Assembly: GCA_036488725.1 (NCBI GenBank)
Contig: DASXHD010000021.1
Span: 1 to 64,000, forward strand
Direction of reading: 5' to 3'
Source of the DNA: DASXHD01 sp036488725
Lineage (GTDB): Bacteria > Myxococcota_A > Polyangia > Polyangiales > Polyangiaceae
Length of the DNA: 64,000 nucleotides
Shown: piece by piece, positions 31,891 to 40,790 of the stretch
Layout of the letters: every line of letters starts with the position of its first letter
Numbering within the stretch: the stretch's first letter is position 1
The notes under the pieces: generated by a model
Database searches by the model: none
Told to the model about the DNA's origin: nothing
The model's input: only the letters and a program-made list of their open reading frames with translations
Program-made: the position numbers and the translations under genes

Positions 31891-32691
31891 ATGAGCGGCG
31901 CGGCGGGTGTGGTGAAGACGGCGGTCGTCGTGCTCGGGCTCACGTCCGGCGGCGTCTATGCGATGCACATGGGCGATCTCTCGCCGACGGTGGGGATCGC
32001 GAGCGCGCTCTTGATGATGCTCGCGGTCGTCCCGGTGCGTTCGACGGCGCCGTCGGTGCTCGTCGCGGTCACGACGTTCGTGCTCGGGCTCATGATGGTG
32101 CTCGCGGCGAACGACAGCGCGGTGGCGGCGGCGCGGGTCGTGCGCGACGTGGGCTGGACGCAGGCGGCGCTCGCGGTGTGGCTCGTGTATCACGCGGCGG
32201 CGACGGTTTCGGCCGAGCGGCGCTCGGCGGGGGCGTTCGACGAGGCGGCGCGCGCGCGATGGCGCGACGGCAACGTGCGGTTCGCGGCGGAGCTCGCGCG
32301 GAGGATTCCGAAGGGGGCGATTCCGCACTGGGTCGCGCTCGTCGTCGAGACGGCGTGGCCGGAGCCACGGCCGGCGATCGCGGCCGAGCTCCTCGAGATG
32401 GCGGCCACGGGGCAGGCCGGCGAAATGATCGCGCTGCGCGATCGCATGGAGAAAAAAGGCGGCGTCGGGCCGTCGGAGGCGCGCTGGGAGCTCGCTCGTT
32501 CGGGGTGCGAGGTGATCGCCGAGGCGCGCGGCGCCGATCCGCGCGAGCACTTCGGCGGGCCGGCGGCGAGCCGATTCGTGCTCGCGGCGGCCAAGGCGGT
32601 GACCGACGACGAAGCGGCGGCGCGCATTTTCGCCGCGCTCGTTCTGCCGGCGGTCGCGGGCGCGCTTGAGCGACAGCGCGCCGCGGAGTAA
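31891..32691 (+). CDS. Membrane protein of unknown function
   Basis: A 266-residue protein. Residues 8-105 hold three or four membrane helices (VVKTAVVVLGLTSGGVYAMH, IASALLMMLAVVPV, VLVAVTTFVLGLMMVLA, ALAVWLVYHAAATV). The rest is a cytoplasmic, Ala/Arg/Glu-rich helical domain with ELAR and AAELLEMA repeats, possibly TPR- or HEAT-like. No family recognised. It is divergent from the GT-C gene and 16 bases before the TonB receptor gene, but no functional link is evident. Confidence 0.65.
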   Translation: MSGAAGVVKTAVVVLGLTSGGVYAMHMGDLSPTVGIASALLMMLAVVPVRSTAPSVLVAVTTFVLGLMMVLAANDSAVAAARVVRDVGWTQAALAVWLVYHAAATVSAERRSAGAFDEAARARWRDGNVRFAAELARRIPKGAIPHWVALVVETAWPEPRPAIAAELLEMAATGQAGEMIALRDRMEKKGGVGPSEARWELARSGCEVIAEARGADPREHFGGPAASRFVLAAAKAVTDDEAAARIFAALVLPAVAGALERQRAAE

Positions 32692-32707
32692 CGTCCGCGC
32701 GGCGCCG

Positions 32708-35356
32708 ATGGTCAAGTGCCGTGCTCGCGCGATGCGTTTTCTATTCGCGCTCGCGGTCGGCGTGCTCGCGCTGCTCGTCGCGCGCGGCGCGCACGCACAA
32801 GACGCGGGGGCGCCGCATCGACCGGTCATCACGCCGCCGTCGATGAGGGTCGACTCGCCGGCGACGTATCCGGCGCAAGCGCTCACCGACGGCGTGCGCG
32901 ACACGGTGACGGTGACGTTGATCCTCACGGTCGACGCGACCGGAAAAGTCGGCGACGTGAAGGTCGACACGCCGCGCGGACACGGGTTCGACGAGGCCGC
33001 GGTCGCGGCGGCGAGCAATCTCGTGTTCGTGCCGGCCACCAAAGACGGCAAGCCGATGCCGTCGCGGTTCAAGTACGCGTACACGTTCCCGCCGCCGGCC
33101 GGGCGCTTCGTCGGCCGCGTGATTTCGCGGCGCGGAGATCGCGCGATCGCGGGCGCGTCGATCGTTCTGCGCGATCCGTCGAACGCCGAGCGAACGGCGA
33201 CGACCGACGCGAGCGGCGCGTTTCGGTTCGACGACGTTCCGTTCGGCGATTGGCGCCTCCACGTTCACGCGGACGGGTTCGTCGACGCCGAGTCGAGCGA
33301 GTCGATCGCGCCCGGACAGGAAGTGAGCGAGACGGTGCGGCTCGATCCGGTGCCGGTCGTGGTGAAGCGCGACGCGGGCGCGCCGAAGGGCGACGAGATC
33401 GAAGACGTCGTCGTCCACGGCGAGAAGCCGGCGCGCGAGGTCACCAAGCGCACGCTCGACGAACGCGAGCTCTTGCGCGTTCCCGGGAGCAACGGCGACG
33501 CGCTCCGCGCGCTCGAGAACCTTCCGGGCGTCGCGCGGCCGCCGGGCATCGCGGGCCTGCTCATCGTGCGCGGCTCGTCGCCGCAAGACACGCTCATCTT
33601 CGTCGACGGCACGAACATCCCGCTCGTCTATCACTTCGGCGGGCTCTCCTCGGTCATCCCCACCGAGATGCTCGATCGAATCGATTTTTATCCGGGCAAC
33701 TTCAGCACGCAGTACGGGCGCGCGACGGGCGGCATCATCGACGTCGGGATTCGCGATCCGTCGCCGCCGTGCAAACCCGGCGAGCATCGCAAAGGAACCG
33801 TCACCGACACGACGCCGGGCGAGACCTGTGGCATCCACGGCCTCGCGCAGTTCGACGCGATCGACGCGCGCGCGCTCGCCGAAGGTCCCATCGGCAAAGG
33901 CTGGAGCTTCGCCGTCGGCGCGCGGCGCTCGTGGCTCGACACCTGGCTCGGCCCGGTGCTGACCGCGCTCGGCGCCGGCGTCACCGCCGCGCCCGTTTAT
34001 TACGACGGCCAAGCGCTCATCCAAAAAGATTGGAACAAGAACCAACAATTTCGTCTGCTCTTCATCGGCAGCGACGACAAGGTCGACATCCTCACGAAGG
34101 ACACGAGCGCGGCGCAGCCGACGCTCGTCGGCGACATCAGCTTGCACACGGCGTTCTGGCGCTTGCAGGCTCGCTACAAACAAAAGCTCGACAAGAACAC
34201 CGACATCAAGCTCCTCGCGGCCTTCGGCGAGGACAAGGTAGAATTTTACCTCGGTAACATTTACTTCACGCTCGACACGTTTCCGTTGAGCGGGCGGGCC
34301 GAGCTCTCGCGCAAAATCGTGACCGGCATCACGGCGAACGTCGGCTTCGACGTCACGTGGACGCCTTACACGGTGAACGCGCAGCTCCCCGCGCCGCCGC
34401 CCCCGGGACAGCCCTCGGGCGGTCCGTTCGGCAGCACGCCGCCGATCCAAGCGAACGAGAACGGATCGAATTATCTCCCGGCCGCGTACGCCGAGCTCGA
34501 GCTCACGCCGTGGAAGGGCGCGCGCATCGTGCCGGGCGTGCGCCTCGATTACACGAAGACGACCGGACGCTGGGACCTCGCTCCGCGCTTCGTCTTTCGA
34601 CAAGACGTCGGCCCCACGTTTCCGCGCACGACGCTCAAAGCGGGCGTCGGCGTCTTTTACGAGCCGCCGCAACCGCAGGACACCGACGCGGTCTTCGGCC
34701 AGCCGAACTTGGTCTCCGAGCGCGCGATTCAATACGACGTCGGCATCGAGCGCGAGTTCACCAAGAACCTCGAAGCGACGCTCGACGGCTTTTACAAACA
34801 GCTCGACGACTTCGTCATCTCGCAAAACGGAAACTCGGGGCAGGGCTGGGTCTACGGGCTCGAGACCTTGATTCGCTACAAGCCCGACAAACATTTTTTC
34901 GGTTGGATCGCCTACACGCTCTCGCAGTCGCTCCGCAAAGACACGCCCACGTCGCCGGTGCGGCCGGCGGCGTTCGATCAAACGCACATCTTGACGGTCC
35001 TCGGGAGCTACAAGCTCGGGCACGGGTGGGAGGTCGGCGCGCGCTTTCGGCTCGTCAGCGGCAACCCGTACACGCCGAACGCGTACGGCTTCTACGACGC
35101 GAACTCGGGCGTCTACTTGCCGCTCACGAGCTTTCCGCCGAACAACTCGCGCTTGCCGCTCTTCACGCAGCTCGACATCCGCGTCGACAAGACTTGGAAG
35201 TTCAAAGAGTGGCAGCTCGGCGTCTACGCCGACGTGCAGAACGTCTACAACGCCGGCAACGTCGAGGGCGTGCAATACAACTTCAACTACACGCAGCAGA
35301 GTTACGTCACGGGCATTCCCATTTTGCCGAGCATCGGCGTTCGAGGTGAGCTGTGA
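32708..35356 (+). CDS. TonB-dependent receptor with N-terminal TonB_C-like and carboxypeptidase-regulatory-like domains
   Basis: An 882-residue outer membrane receptor. After the signal peptide (LFALAVGVLALLVARGAHAQ) comes a TonB C-terminal-type domain (YPAQALTDGVRDTVTVTLILTVDATGKVGDVKV...FDEAAVAAASNLVFVPA), a CarboxypepD_reg-like Ig fold (AGASIVLRDPSNAERTATTDASGAFRFDDVPFG), the plug (DALRALENLPGVARPPGIAGLLIVRGSSPQDTLIFVDGTNIP) and a beta-barrel ending in an aromatic-poor GVRGEL. Fusion of a TonB_C-like domain to a receptor is a recurring myxobacterial arrangement. The ligand is unknown. The start may instead be ATG 32732. Its stop overlaps the next gene (GTGA). Confidence 0.85.
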   Translation: MVKCRARAMRFLFALAVGVLALLVARGAHAQDAGAPHRPVITPPSMRVDSPATYPAQALTDGVRDTVTVTLILTVDATGKVGDVKVDTPRGHGFDEAAVAAASNLVFVPATKDGKPMPSRFKYAYTFPPPAGRFVGRVISRRGDRAIAGASIVLRDPSNAERTATTDASGAFRFDDVPFGDWRLHVHADGFVDAESSESIAPGQEVSETVRLDPVPVVVKRDAGAPKGDEIEDVVVHGEKPAREVTKRTLDERELLRVPGSNGDALRALENLPGVARPPGIAGLLIVRGSSPQDTLIFVDGTNIPLVYHFGGLSSVIPTEMLDRIDFYPGNFSTQYGRATGGIIDVGIRDPSPPCKPGEHRKGTVTDTTPGETCGIHGLAQFDAIDARALAEGPIGKGWSFAVGARRSWLDTWLGPVLTALGAGVTAAPVYYDGQALIQKDWNKNQQFRLLFIGSDDKVDILTKDTSAAQPTLVGDISLHTAFWRLQARYKQKLDKNTDIKLLAAFGEDKVEFYLGNIYFTLDTFPLSGRAELSRKIVTGITANVGFDVTWTPYTVNAQLPAPPPPGQPSGGPFGSTPPIQANENGSNYLPAAYAELELTPWKGARIVPGVRLDYTKTTGRWDLAPRFVFRQDVGPTFPRTTLKAGVGVFYEPPQPQDTDAVFGQPNLVSERAIQYDVGIEREFTKNLEATLDGFYKQLDDFVISQNGNSGQGWVYGLETLIRYKPDKHFFGWIAYTLSQSLRKDTPTSPVRPAAFDQTHILTVLGSYKLGHGWEVGARFRLVSGNPYTPNAYGFYDANSGVYLPLTSFPPNNSRLPLFTQLDIRVDKTWKFKEWQLGVYADVQNVYNAGNVEGVQYNFNYTQQSYVTGIPILPSIGVRGEL

Positions 35357-36369
35357 AGCTTCGCGCGCTTTTCTTTTTGGTCGTCGTGCTCGCGGCGTCG
35401 TGCGGGCCCGCCGGGTTCGATGCGATTTCCAAAATCGAAGGCGTGCGCGTGCTCGCGGCGTCGGCCGACGAGCCCTACGCGAAGCCGGGCGACACCGTGA
35501 CGCTCACGCTCGACGCGGTCGACGGTCGCCCGAGCGGCAGTCCCGGATCGATGACGATTTATTGGCTGCCGTTCCAATGCGAGGACCCGGCGAGCGACTT
35601 GTATTATGCATGTTTCGCGAATTTCATTTCGGCCGGAACCGGCGACGCGGGCGCGCCCACGGGCGGCGCGTTTCCGCCGAACCTCGACGTGACCGATCTG
35701 CTCCCGCAAGGGCCGAAGATGACCTTCACGATGCCGAGCGACGTCATCGCGAAGCACCCGGTCGTCGCGGGCTCGACCTCGCCGTACGGCGTCGTCTTCT
35801 GGTTCGCGATGGCCTGCGCGGGCCGCGTGCGGACGCTGCCGATCGATCCCTCGGCGGGCAACGGACAGAGCGTGCCGCTCGGGTGCTTCGACGATCAGGG
35901 CAATCAGCTCGGGCCCGACAGCTACGTCTTCACGTACATGCGCGTCTACGCGTACGACGACGTGACCAACGCGAACCCGGAGATCGACGGCGTCACGTTC
36001 GACGGGCAGACGATCGACGCGGCGCAAGGCGTCGTCGTGCCGCATTGCGATCCGAACGTCGCCGGCTCGTGCGACACCCACGCGATCAACCTGACGGTGC
36101 CCGACTCGGCGTGGGAGATCGCGACCGGCGTTCCGCTCGAGCCCGACGGGACCCAGCTGCACGAAGAAATTTGGGCCGACTATTACGAGACGCTCGGCGA
36201 TCTCGACTCCGACGGCAAGCTCCTCTTCGACACGCGGACCGGACGCGTGCCAGGAAGCGACAACGCGTGGGCGGCGCCGAGCGCGCCGGGTCAGGGCCAC
36301 ATCTACATCGTCGTGCACGACAATCGGAACGGGGCGAGCTGGGTCGACTTTCCCGTTTTCGTGAAGTGA
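35353..36369 (+). CDS. Secreted lipoprotein coupled to the TonB-dependent receptor
   Basis: A 338-residue lipoprotein (MKLRALFFLVVVLAASC, GTG start). It begins with an Ig-like domain (GVRVLAASADEPYAKPGDTVTLTLDAVDG) and continues all-beta with several Cys (FQCEDPASDLYYACFAN; CDPNVAGSCDTHA) and ends in GHIYIVVHDNRNGASWVDFPVFVK. The start overlaps the receptor stop, so the two are made together. It may be a surface partner of the receptor, similar in logic to SusD-like partners, but no sequence relation is seen. Confidence 0.7.
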   Translation: MKLRALFFLVVVLAASCGPAGFDAISKIEGVRVLAASADEPYAKPGDTVTLTLDAVDGRPSGSPGSMTIYWLPFQCEDPASDLYYACFANFISAGTGDAGAPTGGAFPPNLDVTDLLPQGPKMTFTMPSDVIAKHPVVAGSTSPYGVVFWFAMACAGRVRTLPIDPSAGNGQSVPLGCFDDQGNQLGPDSYVFTYMRVYAYDDVTNANPEIDGVTFDGQTIDAAQGVVVPHCDPNVAGSCDTHAINLTVPDSAWEIATGVPLEPDGTQLHEEIWADYYETLGDLDSDGKLLFDTRTGRVPGSDNAWAAPSAPGQGHIYIVVHDNRNGASWVDFPVFVK

Positions 36370-36375
36370 TAAGAT
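36370..36375 (+). promoter_or_regulatory. -10-like TAAGAT next to the start of the Cys-rich lipoprotein gene
   Basis: TAAGAT directly follows the upstream stop codon and ends seven bases before GTG 36383, as in other putative leaderless starts of this window. No -35 is evident. Confidence 0.35.
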
Positions 36376-36382
36376 TCACCTC

Positions 36383-37405
36383 GTGAAGCTTAGGGTGCTT
36401 GCTTTCGCGGCGGCGGTGGTCGCGGCGTGCTCGAGCGGGCCCAATTGGGTGTGGCCGCCGGACGATTTCGCGCTGCAGGACGAGAGCGTGCCGTTCGATC
36501 CGAACACGCTCATCGATCAGACGGCGTCGCTCACGGATCCGACGGCGCTTCCGGATCAGCCGAGCATCCAGGGATTTCTCGCGCAGACGCCGTACGGCAC
36601 CGAGAGCTTCCTCGCGACGTACGCGTCGAACGGCGTCAGCGCGTCGACCGCGATCGCCAACGCGTCGGCGACGTTTCAGTTGAACCCGCTCCTCTTTCTC
36701 GTGCGCGCCGAGGTCGACCAAGCGCTCCTCTCGCAGACGACGTATCCGACGCCGGCCGCGCGCGTCGAATACGCGTTCGGGTGCGGATGTGACGAGGTGC
36801 CTTCGCCCGCGAACCCGACGCCGCGATGCGACCCCGCGCTCGCGGGGTTCGACAAGCAAGTCGACTGTCTCGCGCGGACGATGCGGAGCTACCTCGACGC
36901 GGTCTGCGGAACCGCGCAAGTGACGCAAGGCGGCTGGGCGACGAACGTGACCGCGACGACGATCGACGGCGTCGACGTCACGCCGGCCAACGAGGGCACC
37001 GCCGCGCTCTATCAATACGCGCCGCTCGTTCTCGTGAACCAGCCGGGCGGCAATTGGTTTTTTTGGAACGTGTACCAACTCTACGCGAGCACGATCGCGT
37101 ATCCGGGCGCGTACGAGGACGCGTGGGTCGGCGACCCGTGCTGCGGAGCGTCGGCGTGCTCGGGTTACCCGAACGGCTTATGCGTCGTGAATTATCCGAA
37201 CGGCATGTGCAGCGCGTCGTGCACGACGCAAGCGGACTGTCCGATGAGCGAAGGTCGAAGCTCGCTCTGCTCGAGCTTCGGCGCGTCCGGCGCGTTTTGT
37301 CTCTTCGACTGCACCACGAACCCGTGCCGGCAAGGCTACGTCTGTCAGAGCGTCGGGCTCGTCGCCGGCGGCTCCGGGCTCGCGTGCCTGCCCGCGACCA
37401 ACTGA
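36383..37405 (+). CDS. Cysteine-rich lipoprotein
   Basis: A 340-residue lipoprotein (MKLRVLAFAAAVVAAC, GTG start). Residues ~55-200 form a helical domain (QLNPLLFLVRAEVDQALLSQTTYPT...DCLARTMRSYLDAVCG) reminiscent of lysozyme-like or glucosaminidase-like domains, without a clear catalytic motif. The last ~90 residues are cysteine-rich (DPCCGASACSGYPNGLC, CSASCTTQADCPMS, CLFDCTTNPCRQGYVC), the same type of module as in the lipoprotein at 4369-4830. Its 3' end overlaps the convergent metallopeptidase gene by 61 bases. Function unknown. Confidence 0.7.
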   Translation: MKLRVLAFAAAVVAACSSGPNWVWPPDDFALQDESVPFDPNTLIDQTASLTDPTALPDQPSIQGFLAQTPYGTESFLATYASNGVSASTAIANASATFQLNPLLFLVRAEVDQALLSQTTYPTPAARVEYAFGCGCDEVPSPANPTPRCDPALAGFDKQVDCLARTMRSYLDAVCGTAQVTQGGWATNVTATTIDGVDVTPANEGTAALYQYAPLVLVNQPGGNWFFWNVYQLYASTIAYPGAYEDAWVGDPCCGASACSGYPNGLCVVNYPNGMCSASCTTQADCPMSEGRSSLCSSFGASGAFCLFDCTTNPCRQGYVCQSVGLVAGGSGLACLPATN

Positions 37406-38430
37406 GCGATCGCGTCGAGCGCGACTTGGCCCGACGCGAGGACGCGCTCGGCGCCTGGGTCCTCCCGCACGAGATCGCGCACGCGGAGAAAACATGTAAT
37501 ATACACGCACTCGCGACCGAGACCGGGCGAGCGACCGTCCGAGCCGCGGAACGCGCGTGACGCGATGACGACGGCCTCGCGGGCGTCGGCGCCGAGGTCC
37601 ACGAGGCCTCGCGCGACCTCGACGAAATCGGCGCCCGCTTGCATCGCGCGCGCGGCGAGGTGACGGCGCGCGAGCTCGACGCGGCGGGCGGCGTCGAGCA
37701 TGCCGGCGCGCTCCTCGTAGAAGAGGGCGAGGCCTTCTTGATCGTCGGTGCCGCGCGCGGTGCCGAGCGCGAAGATCGGGTGCGCGCTCCGTGCGCGGAC
37801 GCGCGGCATCACGTGACCTTCGACCTCGTGGAGCGCGATGCGGCGCGCCGCGCGCTCGCCGAGCGAGCGACCCGCCGCGACGTACACCGTGCGCTCGCCG
37901 GTCGCCGCGAGCGTGCCGAGCGACGGCGCGACGCGAACCGAAAACGGCGCGCGATGCCGGCCAATCGCGGCGCGCACGCGCGAAAGGAGCGATCGCGGAT
38001 CGCCCGAGTCGGTCGGCACTCTCTCATCGTCGTCGCGCGACGGCAGTGGTGCCCACGCGGTGGCCATCGCGTCGGCGGCGCGAACGGCGCGCGGCGTCTG
38101 CCGAAACCGAAGCGCGGCGAGCTCGCCGAACCGCGCCGTTCCGACCGCCTCTACCATCGCTGCCTCGAGGCGGAGCTCCTCGATGCGTGCAGAATACAAC
38201 TGTGCGAACGGCTCACCGCGAAACGCGCGCGCGAGCGACGCGAGCGTCTCGGACGCGCCCCCGAGGTCGTGCGCGCGGTAGGCCCAAGCAGGCACGCACG
38301 GCCGCCCTGCGCCGAGCTCGGCCGCGAGCCGCTCGGTTTCGGCGTCGGCGTTCACAGGGCTCGCCGCGCCGATGAGCCGGACCGCGCGCATCGCCCTACA
38401 AAGCGCCGAAAGACGTTCCGCCGCGTTCAT
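37345..38430 (-). CDS. DUF1704-type zinc metallopeptidase (QEGLA family)
   Basis: A 361-residue protein of the DUF1704/'QEGLA motif' family, related to tyrosine-carboxypeptidase-like metallopeptidases. The zinc motif HExxxH is HEVEGH (near residue 216), followed by TDDQEGLALFYEERAG with the third ligand Glu. N-terminal helices with YSARIEELRLEAAMVEAVGT lead in. Substrate unknown. ATG 38430 is chosen because the upstream reading frame continues only as an Arg/Asp-rich antisense of the PhoH gene. The coding 3' end overlaps the convergent lipoprotein gene by 61 bases. Confidence 0.8.
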   Translation of the reverse strand: MNAAERLSALCRAMRAVRLIGAASPVNADAETERLAAELGAGRPCVPAWAYRAHDLGGASETLASLARAFRGEPFAQLYSARIEELRLEAAMVEAVGTARFGELAALRFRQTPRAVRAADAMATAWAPLPSRDDDERVPTDSGDPRSLLSRVRAAIGRHRAPFSVRVAPSLGTLAATGERTVYVAAGRSLGERAARRIALHEVEGHVMPRVRARSAHPIFALGTARGTDDQEGLALFYEERAGMLDAARRVELARRHLAARAMQAGADFVEVARGLVDLGADAREAVVIASRAFRGSDGRSPGLGRECVYITCFLRVRDLVREDPGAERVLASGQVALDAIAQLVAGRHASPEPPATSPTL

Positions 38431-38441
38431 CAACGGTGCCC

Positions 38442-38470
38442 TTGTCCTAGCTCCTGGCTCACAGTAAACA
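38442..38470 (+). promoter_or_regulatory. Promoter of the PIN-PhoH gene
   Basis: TTGTCC (38442-38447), 17 bases, TAAACA (38465-38470), then eight bases to GTG 38479. Both hexamers are fair matches at the ideal spacing. Confidence 0.5.
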
Positions 38471-38478
38471 CATCTCGA

Positions 38479-39789
38479 GTGAAGAAAAACTACGTCCTCG
38501 ACACCAACGTGCTCTTGCACGACCCGCGCGCCATTTTTCGGTTCGAGGACAACGACGTCATCATCCCGATTTACGTGATCGAAGAAGTCGATCAGTTCAA
38601 GCGCGAAGGCACCGAGCGCGGTCGAAATGCGCGAACCATCGCGCGCCTCCTCGACGATCTTCGCGACAAGGGCGGGTCCTTGGCGAGCGGCGTGCCGCTC
38701 GCGTCGGGCGGGAGCTTGCGCGTCGCCGTGCCCACGAAGCGGCCCGAGCTGCCGAGCACGATCGACCACGCCGCGATGGATGCGGCAATTTTGCAAACGG
38801 CGTTCGACGCGCGCGAGCAGGACGGCGGCAAGCCGACCGTGTTCGTCACGATGGACACGAACCTCCGCATCCGCGCCGACGCGCTGGGGATGGTCGCCGA
38901 AAATTACGAGAACATGCGCGTCGAGGCCGAGCGTCTCGACAGCGGCATCAAAGAGGTCGACGTCGACGGCCGCGAGATCGACGTCTTCTTCCAAGAGGGA
39001 CGCATCGCGATCCCGAGCGACGGCGTGCACGCGAATTTGTGCGTGCTCCTCCGCGACCGCGAGAGCCCGTCGCACACCGCGCTCGGCCGCTACGACGCCA
39101 CGCGCCGCGAGGTCGTCGCGCTCCGCACGCCGCGCGAGGGCGTGGTCGGCGTGCGCCCGCGCAACAAAGAACAAAGCTTCGCGATCGATCTCCTCCTCGA
39201 CGAGACGGTGCGAATCGTGACGCTCGTCGGCAAAGCCGGCACCGGCAAGACGCTCCTCGCGATCGCCGCGGGTCTCAAGAAGACGATCGAGGACGGCACG
39301 TACACGCGCATGCTCGTCTCGCGCCCGGTCATGCCGCTCGGCCGCGACATCGGTTACTTGCCGGGCGACGTCGACGAGAAGCTCAATCCGTGGATGCAGC
39401 CGATCTTCGACAACCTCGAATTTCTCTTTTCGACGGGGTCGCGTCGCGGGCCGCGCGCGTACGCCGAGCTCCTCGAGAGCGGGCAGATTCAAGTCGAGCC
39501 GCTCACGTACATCCGCGGTCGCTCGCTCCCGCAGCAGTTCATCATCGTCGACGAGGCGCAGAACCTCACGCCGCACGAGGTGAAGACGATCATCACGCGC
39601 TCGGGCGACGGCACCAAGATCGTGCTCACGGGCGACCCGCAACAGATCGACAACCCGTACGTCGACAGCGCGTCGAACGGCCTCACGATCGCCGCCGATA
39701 AATTCCGCGGCGAGAAGCTCGCCGGCAACATCGTGCTGGCCAAAGGCGAGCGCAGCGACCTCGCGGAGCTCGCGGCGAATCTGCTTTGA
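38479..39789 (+). CDS. PIN domain-PhoH ATPase fusion
   Basis: A 436-residue protein. Residues 1-~150 are a PIN-like ribonuclease domain with acidic residues in YVLDTNVLLHDP, IPIYVIEEVDQFK and TVFVTMDTNLRIRA. Residues ~215-436 are a PhoH ATPase/helicase: Walker A LVGKAGTGKTLL (near 250), SRPVMPLGRDIGYLPGDVDEKLNPW, Walker B FIIVDEAQN (near 355) and LTGDPQQIDNPYVD. Such YlaK/PhoH2-type fusions are RNA helicase-nucleases. The GTG start is set by the PIN N-terminus and the promoter in front. It is divergent from the metallopeptidase gene with a 48-base gap. Confidence 0.93.
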   Translation: MKKNYVLDTNVLLHDPRAIFRFEDNDVIIPIYVIEEVDQFKREGTERGRNARTIARLLDDLRDKGGSLASGVPLASGGSLRVAVPTKRPELPSTIDHAAMDAAILQTAFDAREQDGGKPTVFVTMDTNLRIRADALGMVAENYENMRVEAERLDSGIKEVDVDGREIDVFFQEGRIAIPSDGVHANLCVLLRDRESPSHTALGRYDATRREVVALRTPREGVVGVRPRNKEQSFAIDLLLDETVRIVTLVGKAGTGKTLLAIAAGLKKTIEDGTYTRMLVSRPVMPLGRDIGYLPGDVDEKLNPWMQPIFDNLEFLFSTGSRRGPRAYAELLESGQIQVEPLTYIRGRSLPQQFIIVDEAQNLTPHEVKTIITRSGDGTKIVLTGDPQQIDNPYVDSASNGLTIAADKFRGEKLAGNIVLAKGERSDLAELAANLL

Positions 39790-39872
39790 AGCGGCGGCTG
39801 CTCATCGTGGGGGTGCTCTTCCCGAGCGACTTCACGTTCGACGCGCTCGCTCGGTAGCGCTAGATTTCCGAG

Positions 39873-40775
39873 GTGCGCGGTCTTCGAGCGCTCGGCGCGA
39901 TTCTGCTCGTGGGCCTCGGCACACGCGCGCACGCGCAGGTCTGCACCGAGTCCAGACCGTGCGTGACGCCGATCGGCTTGCCGATGTCGAGCGCGGCGAT
40001 CGGCTCGCACCGGATGATCCTCGCCGGTCATGAGCTCGTTTGGCCGAGCTTCATCGGCGTTCACACGCTCGATCTCGTGACGGGCAGCTCGCGTTCCCTC
40101 GCGCATTGTGGGACGGTCATCGGCGACATCGCGGTCGTCGGCGCGTACGTCTATGTGCTCGCCGATCACGCTCGTTTGTGTCGCGTGCCGCTTGCGAGCG
40201 GGGCCGGCGTGCAGCGCATGGTCGAAGCCGTGGACGCGGTGGTCGAGGGGTTCGGCGTCTCGTCGTCGGCGATCGCTTGGTCGTTTCGCGCGCGCGGAGA
40301 ACAGCCCGAGCTCCGCGTGATGCAGTGGAACGGTCAGTCGCGTTCGTTCCCGACCGCCGTCACCGTCGAGCACGTCGTCGTCGACGCGACCACGATTTAT
40401 TGGATCGACGCCGGCACGCTCCTTCGCGCGTCGATCGCGACCGGCGCCAAGACCGTCGGCCCGACCGTCGCCGGCCACGTGCGCCGGCTGTTCGTCGATC
40501 GCGGCGCCGTCTACGTCGCGACGGATCGAGCGATCGTGAAGCTCACGTCGAACGGCCGCGCGTGGACGACGCTCGCGTCCGAAGGCGCGGACGATCTCGC
40601 AGTCTCCGGCGCGAGCGTTTATTGGACGAGCACCGCGGGCGGCACCGTGTCGAAGCTCGGCGCCCGCGCGCCGCTCGCCACGCCGCACGAGCCGCGCGCG
40701 CTCGCGATCGACGGCGCGAGCCTCTTCGTCGCGGCCGACGACCCGCTCGTGATCGAGCAAATCGCGCCGCGTTGA
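39873..40775 (+). CDS. Secreted beta-propeller protein
   Basis: A 300-residue exported protein (signal LRALGAILLVGLGTRAHAQ). Repeated blades such as DATTIYWIDAGTLLRASIATG, DRGAVYVATDRAIVKLTSNG and SGASVYWTSTAGGTVSKLG are typical of DUF5050/propeller proteins; about five or six blades are visible. The GTG start has TAGATT six bases upstream, a possible leaderless start. The gene for the FGE-like protein follows after 15 bases. Ligand or role unknown. Confidence 0.7.
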   Translation: MRGLRALGAILLVGLGTRAHAQVCTESRPCVTPIGLPMSSAAIGSHRMILAGHELVWPSFIGVHTLDLVTGSSRSLAHCGTVIGDIAVVGAYVYVLADHARLCRVPLASGAGVQRMVEAVDAVVEGFGVSSSAIAWSFRARGEQPELRVMQWNGQSRSFPTAVTVEHVVVDATTIYWIDAGTLLRASIATGAKTVGPTVAGHVRRLFVDRGAVYVATDRAIVKLTSNGRAWTTLASEGADDLAVSGASVYWTSTAGGTVSKLGARAPLATPHEPRALAIDGASLFVAADDPLVIEQIAPR

Positions 40776-40790
40776 GTGGTACGCTGAGGC

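Noticed and set aside
32741..35275. 844-codon minus-strand frame across the TonB-dependent receptor
   Set aside because: Shadow with Arg/Val/Glu-rich product; receptor on the other strand has domain support.
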